Shown here: positions 44,821 through 55,522 of the stretch, in pieces
How positions within the stretch are numbered: position 1 is the first letter of the stretch
Layout of the letters: each line of letters starts with the position of its first letter
Assembly (NCBI GenBank): GCA_015680685.1
Contig: MNCI01038361.1
Coordinates: 154,346 to 209,867 of the forward strand
Direction: 5' to 3'
DNA: 55,522 bases
Origin: Gnetum montanum
Taxonomy: Eukaryota > Streptophyta > Gnetopsida > Gnetales > Gnetaceae
Translations under genes and position numbers: made by a program
Notes under the pieces: generated by a model
What the model was told of the DNA's origin: nothing
Database searches by the model: none
Seen by the model: only the letters and a program-made list of their open reading frames with translations

Positions 44821-45626
44821 TGATGAGCGGTGAGGTACCCCTACATCCAACCATAAAAAATCACAACCATTCATGTGTAATCTGGTTAAATTTCATAGAC
44901 CTTAATTTCCTAAGTACACTAGTTCCAAGACATGAAATCTAATCATGATGATCGTTGTCATCCCAACTACACTTGTGGAGCTTAGTTGTATGGTTAAGTG
45001 TAATTAAGTTACATGATTTTTATTATTTTATATTTTATTCATTTATGATTAACAACAAGTTGAAACTTAATTTATAAACCAATTTAACTAATTTAATTAC
45101 TAATTAATAACTAACAACCCTAACATAGCTATCCAATCCCACTTTCCATACACATCCTAAACACATATAACACCACTAGGTTGCTAAACATTAAGAATTG
45201 CTAGGATTACCAAGCATCATGTGCATGCTCTAAGTAGTTGTACTTATGTGCTTAATTAATTGCTATTTTATCTAGCTAGCTTAGTTTAGCTTAATTACTT
45301 AGACACATTAAAGGAAATTTTACAAAATATTAAATACATAAATAAAATAATTAGTCTAGCCAAGGTGCTACAAGGTTTGATCAAAAACCTCATCTTTATT
45401 GCCACACACATTGTTGTGCTCAAGTACAACTGTGCTCAAATAAAGATACATACACTCAATAACTCCTATTATGGACACTTTGGAAAATATTCTAACCCTA
45501 GAGAAAATAAACTATGAGAGCTCTACTATGCTATGACAAAACTTATTAACCAAACCATGTGCCCAAGTGCTATATTTATAGGCTGGTACACATCTTGCAA
45601 TATTGAATATCTAACATTAGTTCATG
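44821..45626 (-). mobile_element. 5' LTR of element N3
   Basis: Minus strand ends GCTCATCA at 44,821. TATA box (CTATAAATATAG) at about 45,571-45,582 on the minus strand. The start near 45,626 (ATGAACTAATG, compare TGATGAACTG in N2) coincides with the beginning of the element C LTR fragment. Confidence 0.75.
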
Positions 45627-46121
45627 AAATTTCCTTTAATTCTTTAAGTAATTAAGCTATATTACATAACAATTAATTAAGCACATAAGTATGACCACTT
45701 CAAGCATGCACATGATGCTTGGGTATCCTAGTAACGCTTAACATTTGGTAACCCAACAACGTTATACATGTTCAAGATGTGTATGGAAAGTGGGACTGGA
45801 TACTTATGTTAGGATTAGTAAGACATTGGTTAGTTAGTTAGATTAAATTAGTAATTAAATTACTTCATTCCTTTCATCCTTTATTTTAAGCACCCAAAAC
45901 ATAAAACATAGAAATAATAAAAATCATATGTCCCAATTACACTTAACCATACATCTGCATATCACAAATGTAATTGGGAAGACAACAAATGACTATTAGG
46001 ATAAGTTCACTTCCTAGGAGCTAGTGTACCAGAAGACAAAGGGTCCATGGAATTCAACCAAATCACCTATGAATGCTTAATAATTTGTATGGTTGAACAT
46101 AGGGGTATTCGTCACTCATCA
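45627..46121 (+). mobile_element. 5'-truncated LTR of element C
   Basis: Ends ACTCATCA at 46,121, directly before a degenerate primer site. It corresponds only to the R/U5 part of the B LTR; U3 and TATA box are missing. It is inverted relative to the N3 LTR, with arms 44,821-45,321 and 45,627-46,121 reverse complementary. Confidence 0.8.
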
Positions 46122-46276
46122 TTAGCACTATTATCAAGGAATCTTTTTTGTTGAAACATGCGCTATCTAGGCATAGTGAAAATCATTATCATCATTACAC
46201 AAACCCTAAGGTTAAAATCATTCTAAGAATAAATACAATAATGTAAGCACATTGATATATTCTTATAATTGCAAAA

Positions 46277-47990
46277 ATGTCTTCTTCTCATAGGTGTGAT
46301 GCTACTAAAGTGCCAATGCCTCAAGAATGTAGGGTGGTATATACTCATCCATATGAGTATGTAGCTAATGTCACCTTCATCCTACATCAAGATGAACAAC
46401 TATGATGATAAGAAATGAAAGAAAACGTTATAATATCTCTTGATCGATCTATGTTTGGGATGCTACTCCAAACTCTTAGGAGATTGAGCATCTAGGATCT
46501 TCAAGAAGAGTACGCTGTGCATGACCATAACTATCACAACTACCATTTGATTGAAATACAATGCATGAAAGATTGACACTAGGAGAAGCACCATGAGACT
46601 ATGAAAGGGAAATGGTTCACCAATACCTTATTCTAGATCAACCAAAAGGACAATGAGAATCCTTCCTCTGGGGATTCTCAACATGAATATTCTCCATCCT
46701 TTGACATTGATGATGAGGGCTTGAACCTAAATCTATAGTCCACTATCAACAATTCAAGTTTAGGCAAAAGTGGCAATCAAGGTAGGGCCTCAAGAAAGCA
46801 TCAAGATGATAAGAAAGCTAATGAACATGGCTATGAAAATCATAGAGGAGGTGGTAGACACCATGATGGTGGCAATTATCCTTCCTCTTCATCCTCTTTA
46901 ATGGTTCATGCATTATGGCTATTCTCAGTGGGAACAACTTTACCACATCATAGATGGAGTTAGATTAGAAATGAAAGGAACTCTTGGGTCTTGGAATCTA
47001 TGCCTAAGGAAGACTATTAAAGCCCATCAAATCTAAAAGCTAAGAGAGTAGGTAACAAAAACAAGGAGAGTTGAGAAAATGGGAAAGTGCTAAGGAATAT
47101 AACTGGGATCCTTCCATTAGAAAAAGGAAGGTTTAATTTTATGACAATGAGGAAGATTCATTGCTTGATGAGGTGGTGCAATGAAAAACCTTGCTAATTC
47201 AAAAATATTTTTCTTATATATCTACCAAGGTTGATAAATTATGGGACTCTTTGGATGAAAAATTCCACATTACTATGAAAGATATAGAAGAATCCAAAGA
47301 ATAAAGTAGTCATTGTAACTGCAGGAGGCAAAAAGAAGCTAAACATGCCTACCAAAGGGGTAAGGGCAAAGTTACTACAATAGAAGAGCTTGTGAAGTCA
47401 AAATCAAATGATGGTGGTGTATATGACATCTACCAATATGAACATCCTAAATAATGTTTCCTTTTCATGTACATATTGTATCCTAGATTAGCAAGAAGGT
47501 AAGCACCGAAAAGATTACCTTATCCTCAAGGCAATCCAAAGAAGTTCCACTAGCAACAACAAGCTTATTATCCAAGTGAAACTCCATCACATCCATATGG
47601 GTAGTACCAACTGTGGCAGCACTCATAGTCATGGGGGATGCCACCACCAAGGTATAAATTCCCTTACAAGAAACTAGATCTATATGGATACTATGTTCAG
47701 TAACCAATGTCTTCATGTGACTCTTCTACTCATGCTTCTTTTCAACATCACTACTATCCTTCAAAGTATTATAAAACTCATTCTCCATCTACTAGAGGGA
47801 AAACCCCATATTCCTATCATCCTTTAGCACATGATCCTTGACCCTAAACTCAATTACCACTTACTACACCCATGTAGGGTGAGCTTCCATCCTAGCTCCA
47901 ACAATGTAATGCTACCAGGGTTATTAACCTATAGCAGGCTCCTCAGTTAAGTGGTTTAAAACCAAGATCTATAAAATATCATTCTTTTAA
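46277..47990 (+). pseudogene. gag: Gag of element C
   Basis: Starts MSSSHRCDATKVPMPQECR at ATG 46,277, with VVYTHPYEYVANVTFILHQD matching B and N3. A charged linker (46,600-46,890) is followed by an apparent deletion: the central gag core seen in B (26,580-26,930) is missing, and the sequence resumes near 46,925 with the part matching B 26,950 onward. Knuckle remnant YDIYQYEHPK near 47,430, Pro/Gln/Tyr-rich tail to about 47,990. Confidence 0.75.
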
Positions 47991-48099
47991 AATAATAGCC
48001 CTAATAAACCCTTTCCTATTGATGCAGCTAGTCATCCTGTATCTCCTTTATCCTCTGCATCCATTCCTTTCAAGATCCCTTCAAACCAAATATCTCTCG

Positions 48100-48527
48100 A
48101 GATCCACATAGTTATGTTAATCCACACTATATTTGATTTGATAGAGGCTATAAGACTTCCTAGAAAAAGAGCTAATTTTAGAAATCCTCTCATCTATGTG
48201 CAAATTTCTAGGAATGAGATATGCAAGGCTCTTCTTGATTCAGGTTCTAGAGTTAATTTGATTTTTCATTAGTCCATCATTATTCCTCTGGGACTAGTGG
48301 AGGATACTGTAAGCACTATCTATGGGTGGTTGTATCCTACTGATTTCCTAGTAATCAAAGCTAAAAACTCTAAGGGAAAATTTCCAATCATTATGGGAAG
48401 GGCTTGGTTGAGCATTATTGATGCACAAATGGGTATCAAAGATCTTTCCTTGGAAATTTTCAAGTAGCATGAATTTGGAAAGATCAAGAAAAAGAGTGTT
48501 TCATGCATCACGTACAATGATACTGGG
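48100..48527 (+). pseudogene. pro: Protease of element C
   Basis: ALLDSGSRVNLIF near 48,228-48,265 keeps the catalytic D-S-G (Asp codon at 48,237). Then LGLVEDTVSTIYGWLYPTDF and FPIIMGRAWLSIIDAQMGI near 48,390. A stop at 48,271 interrupts. It is the better preserved of the two proteases of this family in the window. Confidence 0.8.
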
Positions 48528-49059
48528 TGTAATTATGTGCAAAAGCTTTGATATTTCAAGAGCACATCTATCAAAGCATGCAGATAGTATGCAAATGAAT
48601 TAGAAATTCAAAGGTACCTATACATAGGAACCAAAAAATAGGAAGGCTGATTTTGAAAGTAGCACACTTTGTATAGAACTTGTTGAGAGCCTAACATGTG
48701 CTTATGTTGAAGGCATGGATGAATTGGAGCAAGTTCATCACCGACTCTTTAATGATGCAAATGATGATACCTATTGGGAAGAGTTGAAAATCCTTATAAA
48801 ATTTAAACAAGATCCCTTAGAGTTAAAAAAACTACCTATTGTTATAGAGTATGCATTCTTGAAAAATGGCAAGCTGATAATCATCAATGTCAATCTTGAT
48901 CTTGAATAGAAATAAATGCTATTGAAGATTATCAACAAATGGCCAACAACCTTTGCCTTGTAATATCTTAAACTCATAAGGATTGATCGTAGGATATGTT
49001 AGCATCGTATCTACACTGATCTAGCCATGAAGCCAAAGTGGTAGCTGTAGTGGCAGTTA

Positions 49060-49730
49060 AAATCCAAATTAAAACATATCATCAAGGAGAAAATTAAACA
49101 ACTCCTCAAGGTGGGGTTTATCTATTCCATTACATATAGTGAGTAAGTTAGCCCACTCATGATTATGCCAAAGAAAGATGGCATGTAGTAGGCCATCATT
49201 GACTTCCAGCTATTAAATATGGTAAAATTTAAAGATCACTTTTCATTGTCATTTGTGGATCAAGTGTTGGATACTATATCTAGGCATTGATATTACAAAT
49301 TTTTGGATGGTTATAATGGCTATAACCAAATATATATCCTCTTATAGGATTAGGCAAAAAAAAATTCATGAGTCCCTATGGGAATTTTTCATATCAAAAT
49401 ATGCCTTTTAATTTTTGTAATGCTCCTACAACATTTTAGCACTCGGTCTTGAGCATTTTTCATCTACAAATTGGTTGTAGGGTGGAAGTCTTCATGGATG
49501 ACTTCTCCACCTATGGCATCACATTTGAGAAAGCCTTGAACCACCTTGAGAAAGTGCTTAAAAGTGTGTGGAAATGAATCTTTAGCTCCATTGGTAGAAG
49601 AGCCATCTGATGCTCCAAGAAGGCATTATACTAGAACACAAAATTTCCTAGGTAGAGATTGAGATAGATCTTGAAAATATTCAAGTCATCAAAGGAATAA
49701 ACCACCAATTAGAAATAATTAAAGATGTCT
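49060..49730 (+). pseudogene. pol (RT): Reverse transcriptase of element C
   Basis: Strongly decayed at its start (LLKVGFIYSITYS near 49,105), then QNMPFNFCNAPTTF near 49,398 and the catalytic VFMDDFSTYGITFEKALNHL at 49,488-49,545 with both aspartates kept. Several frameshifts and stops. In B the equivalent box is MDEF. Confidence 0.8.
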
Positions 49731-50290
49731 AGTTATTTCTTGGATACACTGGCTACTATCAGTAATTCATAGAGATTTTCTCTAAGATTGCAAAATTGTT
49801 TTTCAAGCTTACAAAGAAAGATGCTCCATTCATTTGGACCAAGGAATGCGAAAATGAATTCTAGAGCTTCAAGTAGAATCTTGTAGAGACTCCAATTCTA
49901 TGAGCACTCGATTGGTCAAAACCATTTGATATAATAATAGATGCATCAAGTTATGCCTTGGAATCCACACTTATGTAGTTGGATGATAAGAAACAACCAT
50001 ATTATATCCACTACGTAAGTCAAAGCATTGTGGCTGCATAGTTGAATTACACCACAATGGATAAGGAACTAATGGTAGTGGTGTATGCTCTAGAGAAATT
50101 TAGGCACTATGTTCTTAGATACAAAGTTTTTATGCACACTAACCATAGTGTCATATGCTTCCTCATGAACAAACCAATAGTAAGCCCCTATATCATGTGG
50201 TGGCTAGTGATATTGCAGGAGTTTGATCTTACAATGATAGATCAAAAGGGGACTAAGAATGTGATTTTTGATCACTTGTCTTAGTTATGA
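49731..50290 (+). pseudogene. pol (RH): RNase H of element C
   Basis: LTKKDAPFIWTKECENEF near 49,810, IIDASSYALESTLM near 49,935, ELMVVVYALEKFRHYVLRYK near 50,067 and MIDQKGTKNVIFDHLS at 50,236-50,281. Stops at 50,041 and elsewhere. Confidence 0.8.
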
Positions 50291-51650
50291 TGGAATAAAA
50301 AAGAGGAGGAGAGCCCACTTTTCGACCAATTTCCTGGTGAACTCCTCTTTACAGGTACAATAAATGAATAAGTGCTTGTAGAACCAAAATGGTATGATAG
50401 CATCCTCACTTATCTTCTTACTCAAGAGATTCCATGAGATTTGGATCATAGAAAGAAATAACAATTTCTTTAACAAGCCAAGTGCTTCATGGAAATTAAG
50501 GGATATCTTTATAGGGTGTGCACCGATGGCCTGGTTCATTGGTGTGTCCCTAATGTTGATCAACTGTTTGTTCTCCAAGATGCTAATGAGGGTCATTTTT
50601 TGGGCCACTATGTTGAGAGATTCACACCATTAAGATCCTGATGGTAGGGTATTATTGGCCAACCATCTTTAGGAATGCTCACCAATTTATCCAATCTTGT
50701 GAATGCTATCAATGAGATGGTGGAATGACCGCTCAGATGGAGGAACCTCAATACTAGATTCAACCACTAGAATCTTTCAACATCTAGGTAACTGACATCA
50801 TGCATCCCATCACACCTATTTCAAATAGAAATGTGTACATAATTGCCATTGTTAATTAATGCATAAAATGGGTAGAAGCAGTAGCCATCATTAACTATAC
50901 ATCATCTACTACTACATGGTTTATACAAAAAAAAATTGTAAATAGGTTTAGGGTGCCACATGTACTAATTTCTAATAATGAAATCCATTTTACATGCACT
51001 ACCTTTTGTAAGCTTATGTAATTCTTGGGGGTTGAACATAAAATAACAACACCCTACCACCCCAAGACAACGGTCAAGTAGAAGTTACTAATAGGGAGAT
51101 CACAAAGATCCTGATAAGAACTATTAGAAAATATAGGAGAGATTGGAGTAGAAAACTAAATGATACCCTTTAGGCATACCAATTGACATGGAAAATTTCT
51201 ATAGGTTATTCTTCCTATGAGCTAGTGTACAAAAAATTATCAACTCTACCTATCCAATTCGAGCTTCATACACTTTCAATAGCCTGTGACTTGGACCTTG
51301 ACCTTATCCTAGCATAAAAAGAAATATTAATCAACCTAAATATGCTAAATGAAAATGGATTGATATCCCTATCCTTAAATGAAGTGCATAAGGTATTCAA
51401 TAAAAATAGCCATGATCTTAAAATACAGAAGGTAAAAATTTCAACTTGGAGACAAGGTTCTCTATGAGAACCCCACACACATACCTCAACAAACTAAGTT
51501 CCAAATGTTGTGGGAAGGGCCTTATAGTATTTATGAAACCTTTTCTTCTAGGGCCATGTTGATCTATAAACCTAAGATCCTGAACAAAAAGTAGCTAGTC
51601 AACACACAACAAGTGAAACCTTTCCATGAACCTAAGCAAGATAGTAGAAG
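50291..51650 (+). pseudogene. pol (IN): Integrase of element C
   Basis: Zinc domain DANEGHFLGHYVER near 50,580, then several frameshifts. Core remnants IIVNXCIKWVEAVAIINY near 50,850; the second Asp position reads LISNNEIHF near 50,968 (Asn instead of Asp), while the Glu is kept in NGQVEVTNREITKIL near 51,068. C-terminal region (51,230-51,420) longer than in B and includes SIACDLDLDLILA. Confidence 0.75.
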
Positions 51651-53250
51651 CAATGACTCAATGGATGGGCAACCATGCTCTATTTTTTAGATCTCCTCCT
51701 TAAAACTTAGTTGTGGAGGAGATGGTCATCCATGCTAATGATTATAGTGGCTTCTTATTTTTTCATCTTTTTGTTTTTCACATTTTCTTTTTACACTTTA
51801 TTATTTTTACAACTTTTTGTTTTATGCCTTCTTTATCTTACATATTTTTTTTACTTTATTAATTTTTTTAATTTTTATTTTACAGCATCATTAGGTCATT
51901 TTATCTTTCTTGAATATTTTACAATTTCTTTTATATTTTTCCTTATTTTTGTATGAATTTTTCTCATCTTCTAATAAAAGTGCTTTATTTCCAATAGGGC
52001 ATAGTGGTGTTGTAGTTGTTTACTAATGGTGTTTTACACTTAACATTTTTGTTTGCCAATGTCTAATTTCTATTTTTGAATTTTAATGAATAATAACTAA
52101 GATAGATTTCTTTTTGGTGAAATAGGCAGTGAGTCCATGCCATCCAACAATCCACAAACTCTTTGGTTTTCCTTATTTTGGAAACATGAGGTCCCTTTTC
52201 ATTAATAAAACCTTAATGAACTTGTGATTGTGGTAGTTTCTAGACTTAAAAATGATTCAAAGATTTGAAAAAGGTGTGACCTTAAGGGAATTTAATATTC
52301 TTTGTACCATCTCTACCATCTTGAGTGCAAGTGTGTTTTTGAGAATTTCTTACTATTTTGTGACGACCAATAATAAGAAGTTGAATAAGTCTTATCATGG
52401 TGTTTCTCCCATCAAAAAAAATTTAATATTTTAAAAAGAAACATGATGGGAATTCAAAGAACACCCTTAGACAAAATAAATGAGCTACAAGCACCAATTT
52501 TGGGACTAGAAAGACATGTTATCCATGCCTAAAGGTCCCCTCTAACTAAGGTCCTTTCTCACTTTTTGCTTCTCTTTTCTTCTCAAATAATGAATAGTGG
52601 TTATCCATGGAAGCATTATTGAGGGGGTGGAATGATCCTAGAGTGGTGATGCAAAGTCACTAAAAATGATTGGTTTTGGTGTAAACTAAGGTTGGACTTT
52701 ATCAGGTCATTTAACCATGAACTCAGAAGGGACTTCATGTGATAAATATTGGGATATCCATTCCACTTTCTATCATCCATAAATTCTTCCATAAGTTACC
52801 TCACTATGGTTGTTCATGTTTTCATCCAATTTCTTAGTTTCAAATGTTGCAATTCGTAAATAGATTCTCTAGGTTTGGTCCTTAACTTTTTGTAACCATT
52901 AATCAACTATGGGACCCTCAAACTCCTTAGTTGAGGTTATGTAAGGGGAAAAAAAGCATGTGTCACTATGGGGAGGATCCACTTGCATATATCATGGTTT
53001 GATTACTTTAATTTCTTACCTTTAGATATTTCTACAATCAAATCTTTCATGCACTCCATCGTGCATCCAACTATGCTCTCCTTAAGGCATTTTTCTTCAT
53101 TAAATCTCATTCTCAAATTATTTCTTCATTTTCTAAATTCAAATCCTCTTCTAATATTTTTATCATAATTCATGGCTTTTTGGGCTTTCATTTCATCTTC
53201 ATTTCATGTGGAAATTCCTTGTTTTTCATTACTTTTAATAAATTTAATGG
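51651..53250 (+). other. Non-coding spacer of element C between integrase and accessory promoter
   Basis: Homologous to 31,611-32,719 of B but longer. T-rich low complexity at 51,760-51,960, and a stretch (51,960-52,440) with no match noticed in B that may be a small insertion. The GATGGGAATTCAAAG segment at 52,445 is single-copy here. Confidence 0.55.
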
Positions 53251-53260
53251 TCGTCAATAG

Positions 53261-53340
53261 CCATCTTGACTAGGCCTAGTTGACATGGCCAAATACATCA
53301 ACTAGGCCCAGTCGACGTAGTGAAAAAATTCTATAAATAC
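53261..53340 (+). promoter_or_regulatory. Internal promoter-like module of element C accessory ORF
   Basis: Two modules (CTTGACTAGGCCTAGTTGAC at 53,264; CATCAACTAGGCCCAGTCGA at 53,297) and a TATA box CTATAAATAC at 53,331-53,340. Same position and spacing as 32,737-32,815 in B, but the module sequence has drifted to ACTAGGCC while keeping its inverted symmetry. Confidence 0.65.
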
Positions 53341-53786
53341 TATCCAACACTGAAATTTTTTGTCATTTTCTTCAAAATGAGAGGGGATTTTTTGCAATTT
53401 GTTAGATCCCATAACTTTCATACCATTTTTCCAAATCACTTTATTCTTTGATCTTGTAGCTACTAGAAGTAAACTCTTAGTCATGGGGGCCACAAACCTT
53501 AAGGTTTTTGACAAAAGGTTGTTCAAAATTTTTCTAACTCCTCCAAAGGATTAACAAATAGAATAATATTAAACCATCCATTTTTGAGAATTTAGCCCTT
53601 CCAACAAACTTTGGCTAACATAAAATTAATTATTAATATTAAAATAAGAATAAAATAATAATTAAAATGATTAAATTAGCCATGATCAAAACTTAGCTAA
53701 GTGTAATTTTTTCTAAACAAATAAGGTATCCCAATTATTTCAAGTTACACCTTAAATGCTAACCTTTTGTCATTTTGTGATCAGAA

Positions 53787-55522
53787 ATGGCAACAAGACT
53801 AAAGTGACTATAGGAAGGAGGATCATAACAACTAAGGGATAAACAACCCAAAGCTAGAAGGGAATAGTAGGAATAAACCTAGGAGCATGTAGCAGAAACT
53901 CATGCAACAAGACTCTTTGGGAGAAGCCCAAAGTGAAATCTGTCTCACATATTCCTGAAGAAAAGGCTACAAAATGAAAATCTCAAAGAGAGGCACCATG
54001 GCCCATACTAAGACTTGAGGTTACATTGACACAAGCTTGTCTTGATATGATTAGGCCTCATGATGTCCAATGCTCAGTTCTTTGAGAACTAAACTTTGGA
54101 CCATTCTTAGAAAATGCTTCACTAGAAGTTAAGATACAATTGCAAAACTCTCCCATGTGTCCAATCATCACTTGTAATGGGGAGTGGTACATCAAAGATA
54201 CATATCTATTTTGGAACAATACAAAGGTAGGAGCCACTATGATAATCAAGGACATTCAAGTGTCCTACTTAGCAAAAGCTATTACATAGGCTCTTCATTT
54301 GCCTAATTTTGGGATCCATTTGGTAGAGATCTCCATGCATGTAGACCTAAAGGAAGAAAGGGAGTGGACCTTGTAATGTTATGAGGTTGGATACAAGGAG
54401 TTTGGTGTGCTCACACCAATGGAGTAGATATACTTTAAGATACCAACTTATTGCCTCAATCTGATGGTGAGGCGTAACAAGGTGACAACTTTCTCTACTC
54501 GAGCATGTGCCACTTTAAGTAAGAAATTTCTTGTTAGCATTCCATAGCTGATATATCTAAATATGCAAAAGAATTTCAAGAAAAACGAATGTGGAAGGAA
54601 AATCCTTCCATTTCTATTCCTTATCAGAAAAATCTATAAGAGGGCAGAGATAGTCCACTATGCCAATGACACAATCAAGCATACTCCTATTGTCTTCTAG
54701 TCTGAGATGATAAAAGATAAGATTCCTTCCACCATCTACTCAAGAAAAAATGTTAGAGACCTGCATAACCATTGAATGCTTATGTGAGATTTGAGAGTAG
54801 CTCTTGTATGAGAAAGAGCAGCAAGCAAGAACAAGTGGTGCAAATCCATCTATGTACCATCTTGCAATGAGTCACCTTAATGAAGTGGCTTGAAAAATAA
54901 ATCAGATAGAGGGAAGTGCGCCAATATCCTTAGCTTAAAGAATGTATCTACTTGTGAGGTCAAATCCTAGTGCTTGAGAGGTAATAGTGTTTCTCTTGTA
55001 ACAATAGAAATTCCTAGAAATCTCTAGGAATGCCACTACCTTTTGGTATACTTAGAGGAGGGTGAGGGGATAACTGTCTTAGTGATGCAAACCTAGCAAT
55101 GCTAAGTGCTAGATGACTACAGTCAAAGTTAGAGAAGTAGGTGGCTAGCTCATACTTGTTGTATGAGGTATATTTTAAGAACCATAAGGAGATCAAGAAA
55201 AATCTTAAGATTATAAATGCTAAACTCAAAGTTCTCAGGGAAATATTCATTGATCAAAGATCAACTGTTGAGAACATGGCTAGAAAAATAACTAATTAGT
55301 AGATATTGCAAAATGTAATCAAGGCATTCAACATCAAATGAAAACAATTTGTTGTAAGGATCTATTCCTAATAATGCCTTATCCTTGGAATGTGTCCACA
55401 CCAGCCCACATTGGTGAAGTTGTGTGGATTGTGCAAGATCCTAGGAGTAAGAAGGAGAATATGAAAGCATTGTTGAATGCATTATGTCTTTCACCAAAAG
55501 TTGTAGTCACAGTAGAACAACC
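53787..55522 (+). pseudogene. Accessory ORF of element C, cut by window end
   Basis: Homologue of 33,268-35,176. Starts MATRLK at ATG 53,787, three bases after a splice acceptor (TTGTGATCAG). Matching segments: CPIITCNGEWYIKDTYLFWN near 54,160, IKDIQVSYLAKAIT near 54,245, LPFLFLIRKIYKRAEIVHYA near 54,605, and a helical part to the window end, which corresponds to 35,098 in B, so about 80 bases are missing. Stops and small frameshifts throughout. Function unknown; see B for domain comment. Confidence 0.7.

Larger units (their letters stand above)
46123..55522 (+). mobile_element. Element C internal region, relative of B, cut by window end
   Basis: Primer site at 46,123-46,140 (TAGCACTATTATCAAGGA), then gag, PR, RT, RH, IN, spacer with promoter-like module and accessory ORF, in the same order and spacing as B. 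The 3' LTR lies beyond the window. Confidence 0.88.

Overview
The window is a piece of a plant nuclear genome, probably from a seed plant with a large, heavily methylated, retrotransposon-filled genome. Species or clade cannot be fixed from the sequence. I see no ordinary host gene, tRNA, rRNA or CRISPR. Almost everything is decayed LTR retrotransposon: Ty3/gypsy of the Tat/Ogre type, Ty3/gypsy of an Athila-like type with tRNA-Asp primer sites, and a remnant of Ty1/copia. Stop codons are scattered through recognisable frames and mostly look like CAA/CAG/CGA/TGG transitions. CpG sites in the primer-binding sites are changed to TpG/CpA. This fits old, silenced, methylated copies.

Layout. (1) 1 to about 16,580: element A, + strand, Tat type: tail of a 5' LTR, gag with a P/Q/H-rich N-terminus, protease, a 5.7-kb interval, then RT, RNase H, a second (archaeal-like) RNase H and integrase in one frame, a minisatellite, and a probable 3' LTR from 15,316. 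The 5.7-kb interval between protease and RT holds an antisense spliced gene (about 8,660 to 5,044, seven exons, short GT-AG introns) with a TATA box at 9,790-9,781. The gene is bracketed by copies of one minisatellite family. (2) 16,585-22,383: N2, minus strand, an Athila-like derivative with gag and a coiled-coil accessory ORF but no pol; a 252-base assembly gap lies inside. (3) 22,700-24,693 and 36,400-36,870: one minus-strand copia element split by (4) element B, 24,694-36,394, a + strand Athila-like insertion with both LTRs, a primer site, gag, PR, RT, RH, IN, an accessory ORF and a perfect 5-bp target duplication (TAAGG). (5) 37,960-44,820: minus-strand gag fragments N4, N1 (with LTR) and N3 (with LTR). 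(6) 44,821-46,121: two LTRs head to head forming a large inverted repeat. (7) 46,122-55,522: element C, + strand, a relative of B, with gag to IN and an accessory ORF cut by the window end.

The main theme is accessory genes riding on retrotransposons. A carries one antisense, with its own promoter and introns. B and C carry one in sense after integrase, preceded by a U3-like repeat module, a TATA box and a 5' UTR intron. N2 keeps the end of one although it has lost pol. Some segments of the A and B accessory proteins look like the same plant-transposon-associated domain; this is inference and needs a profile search.
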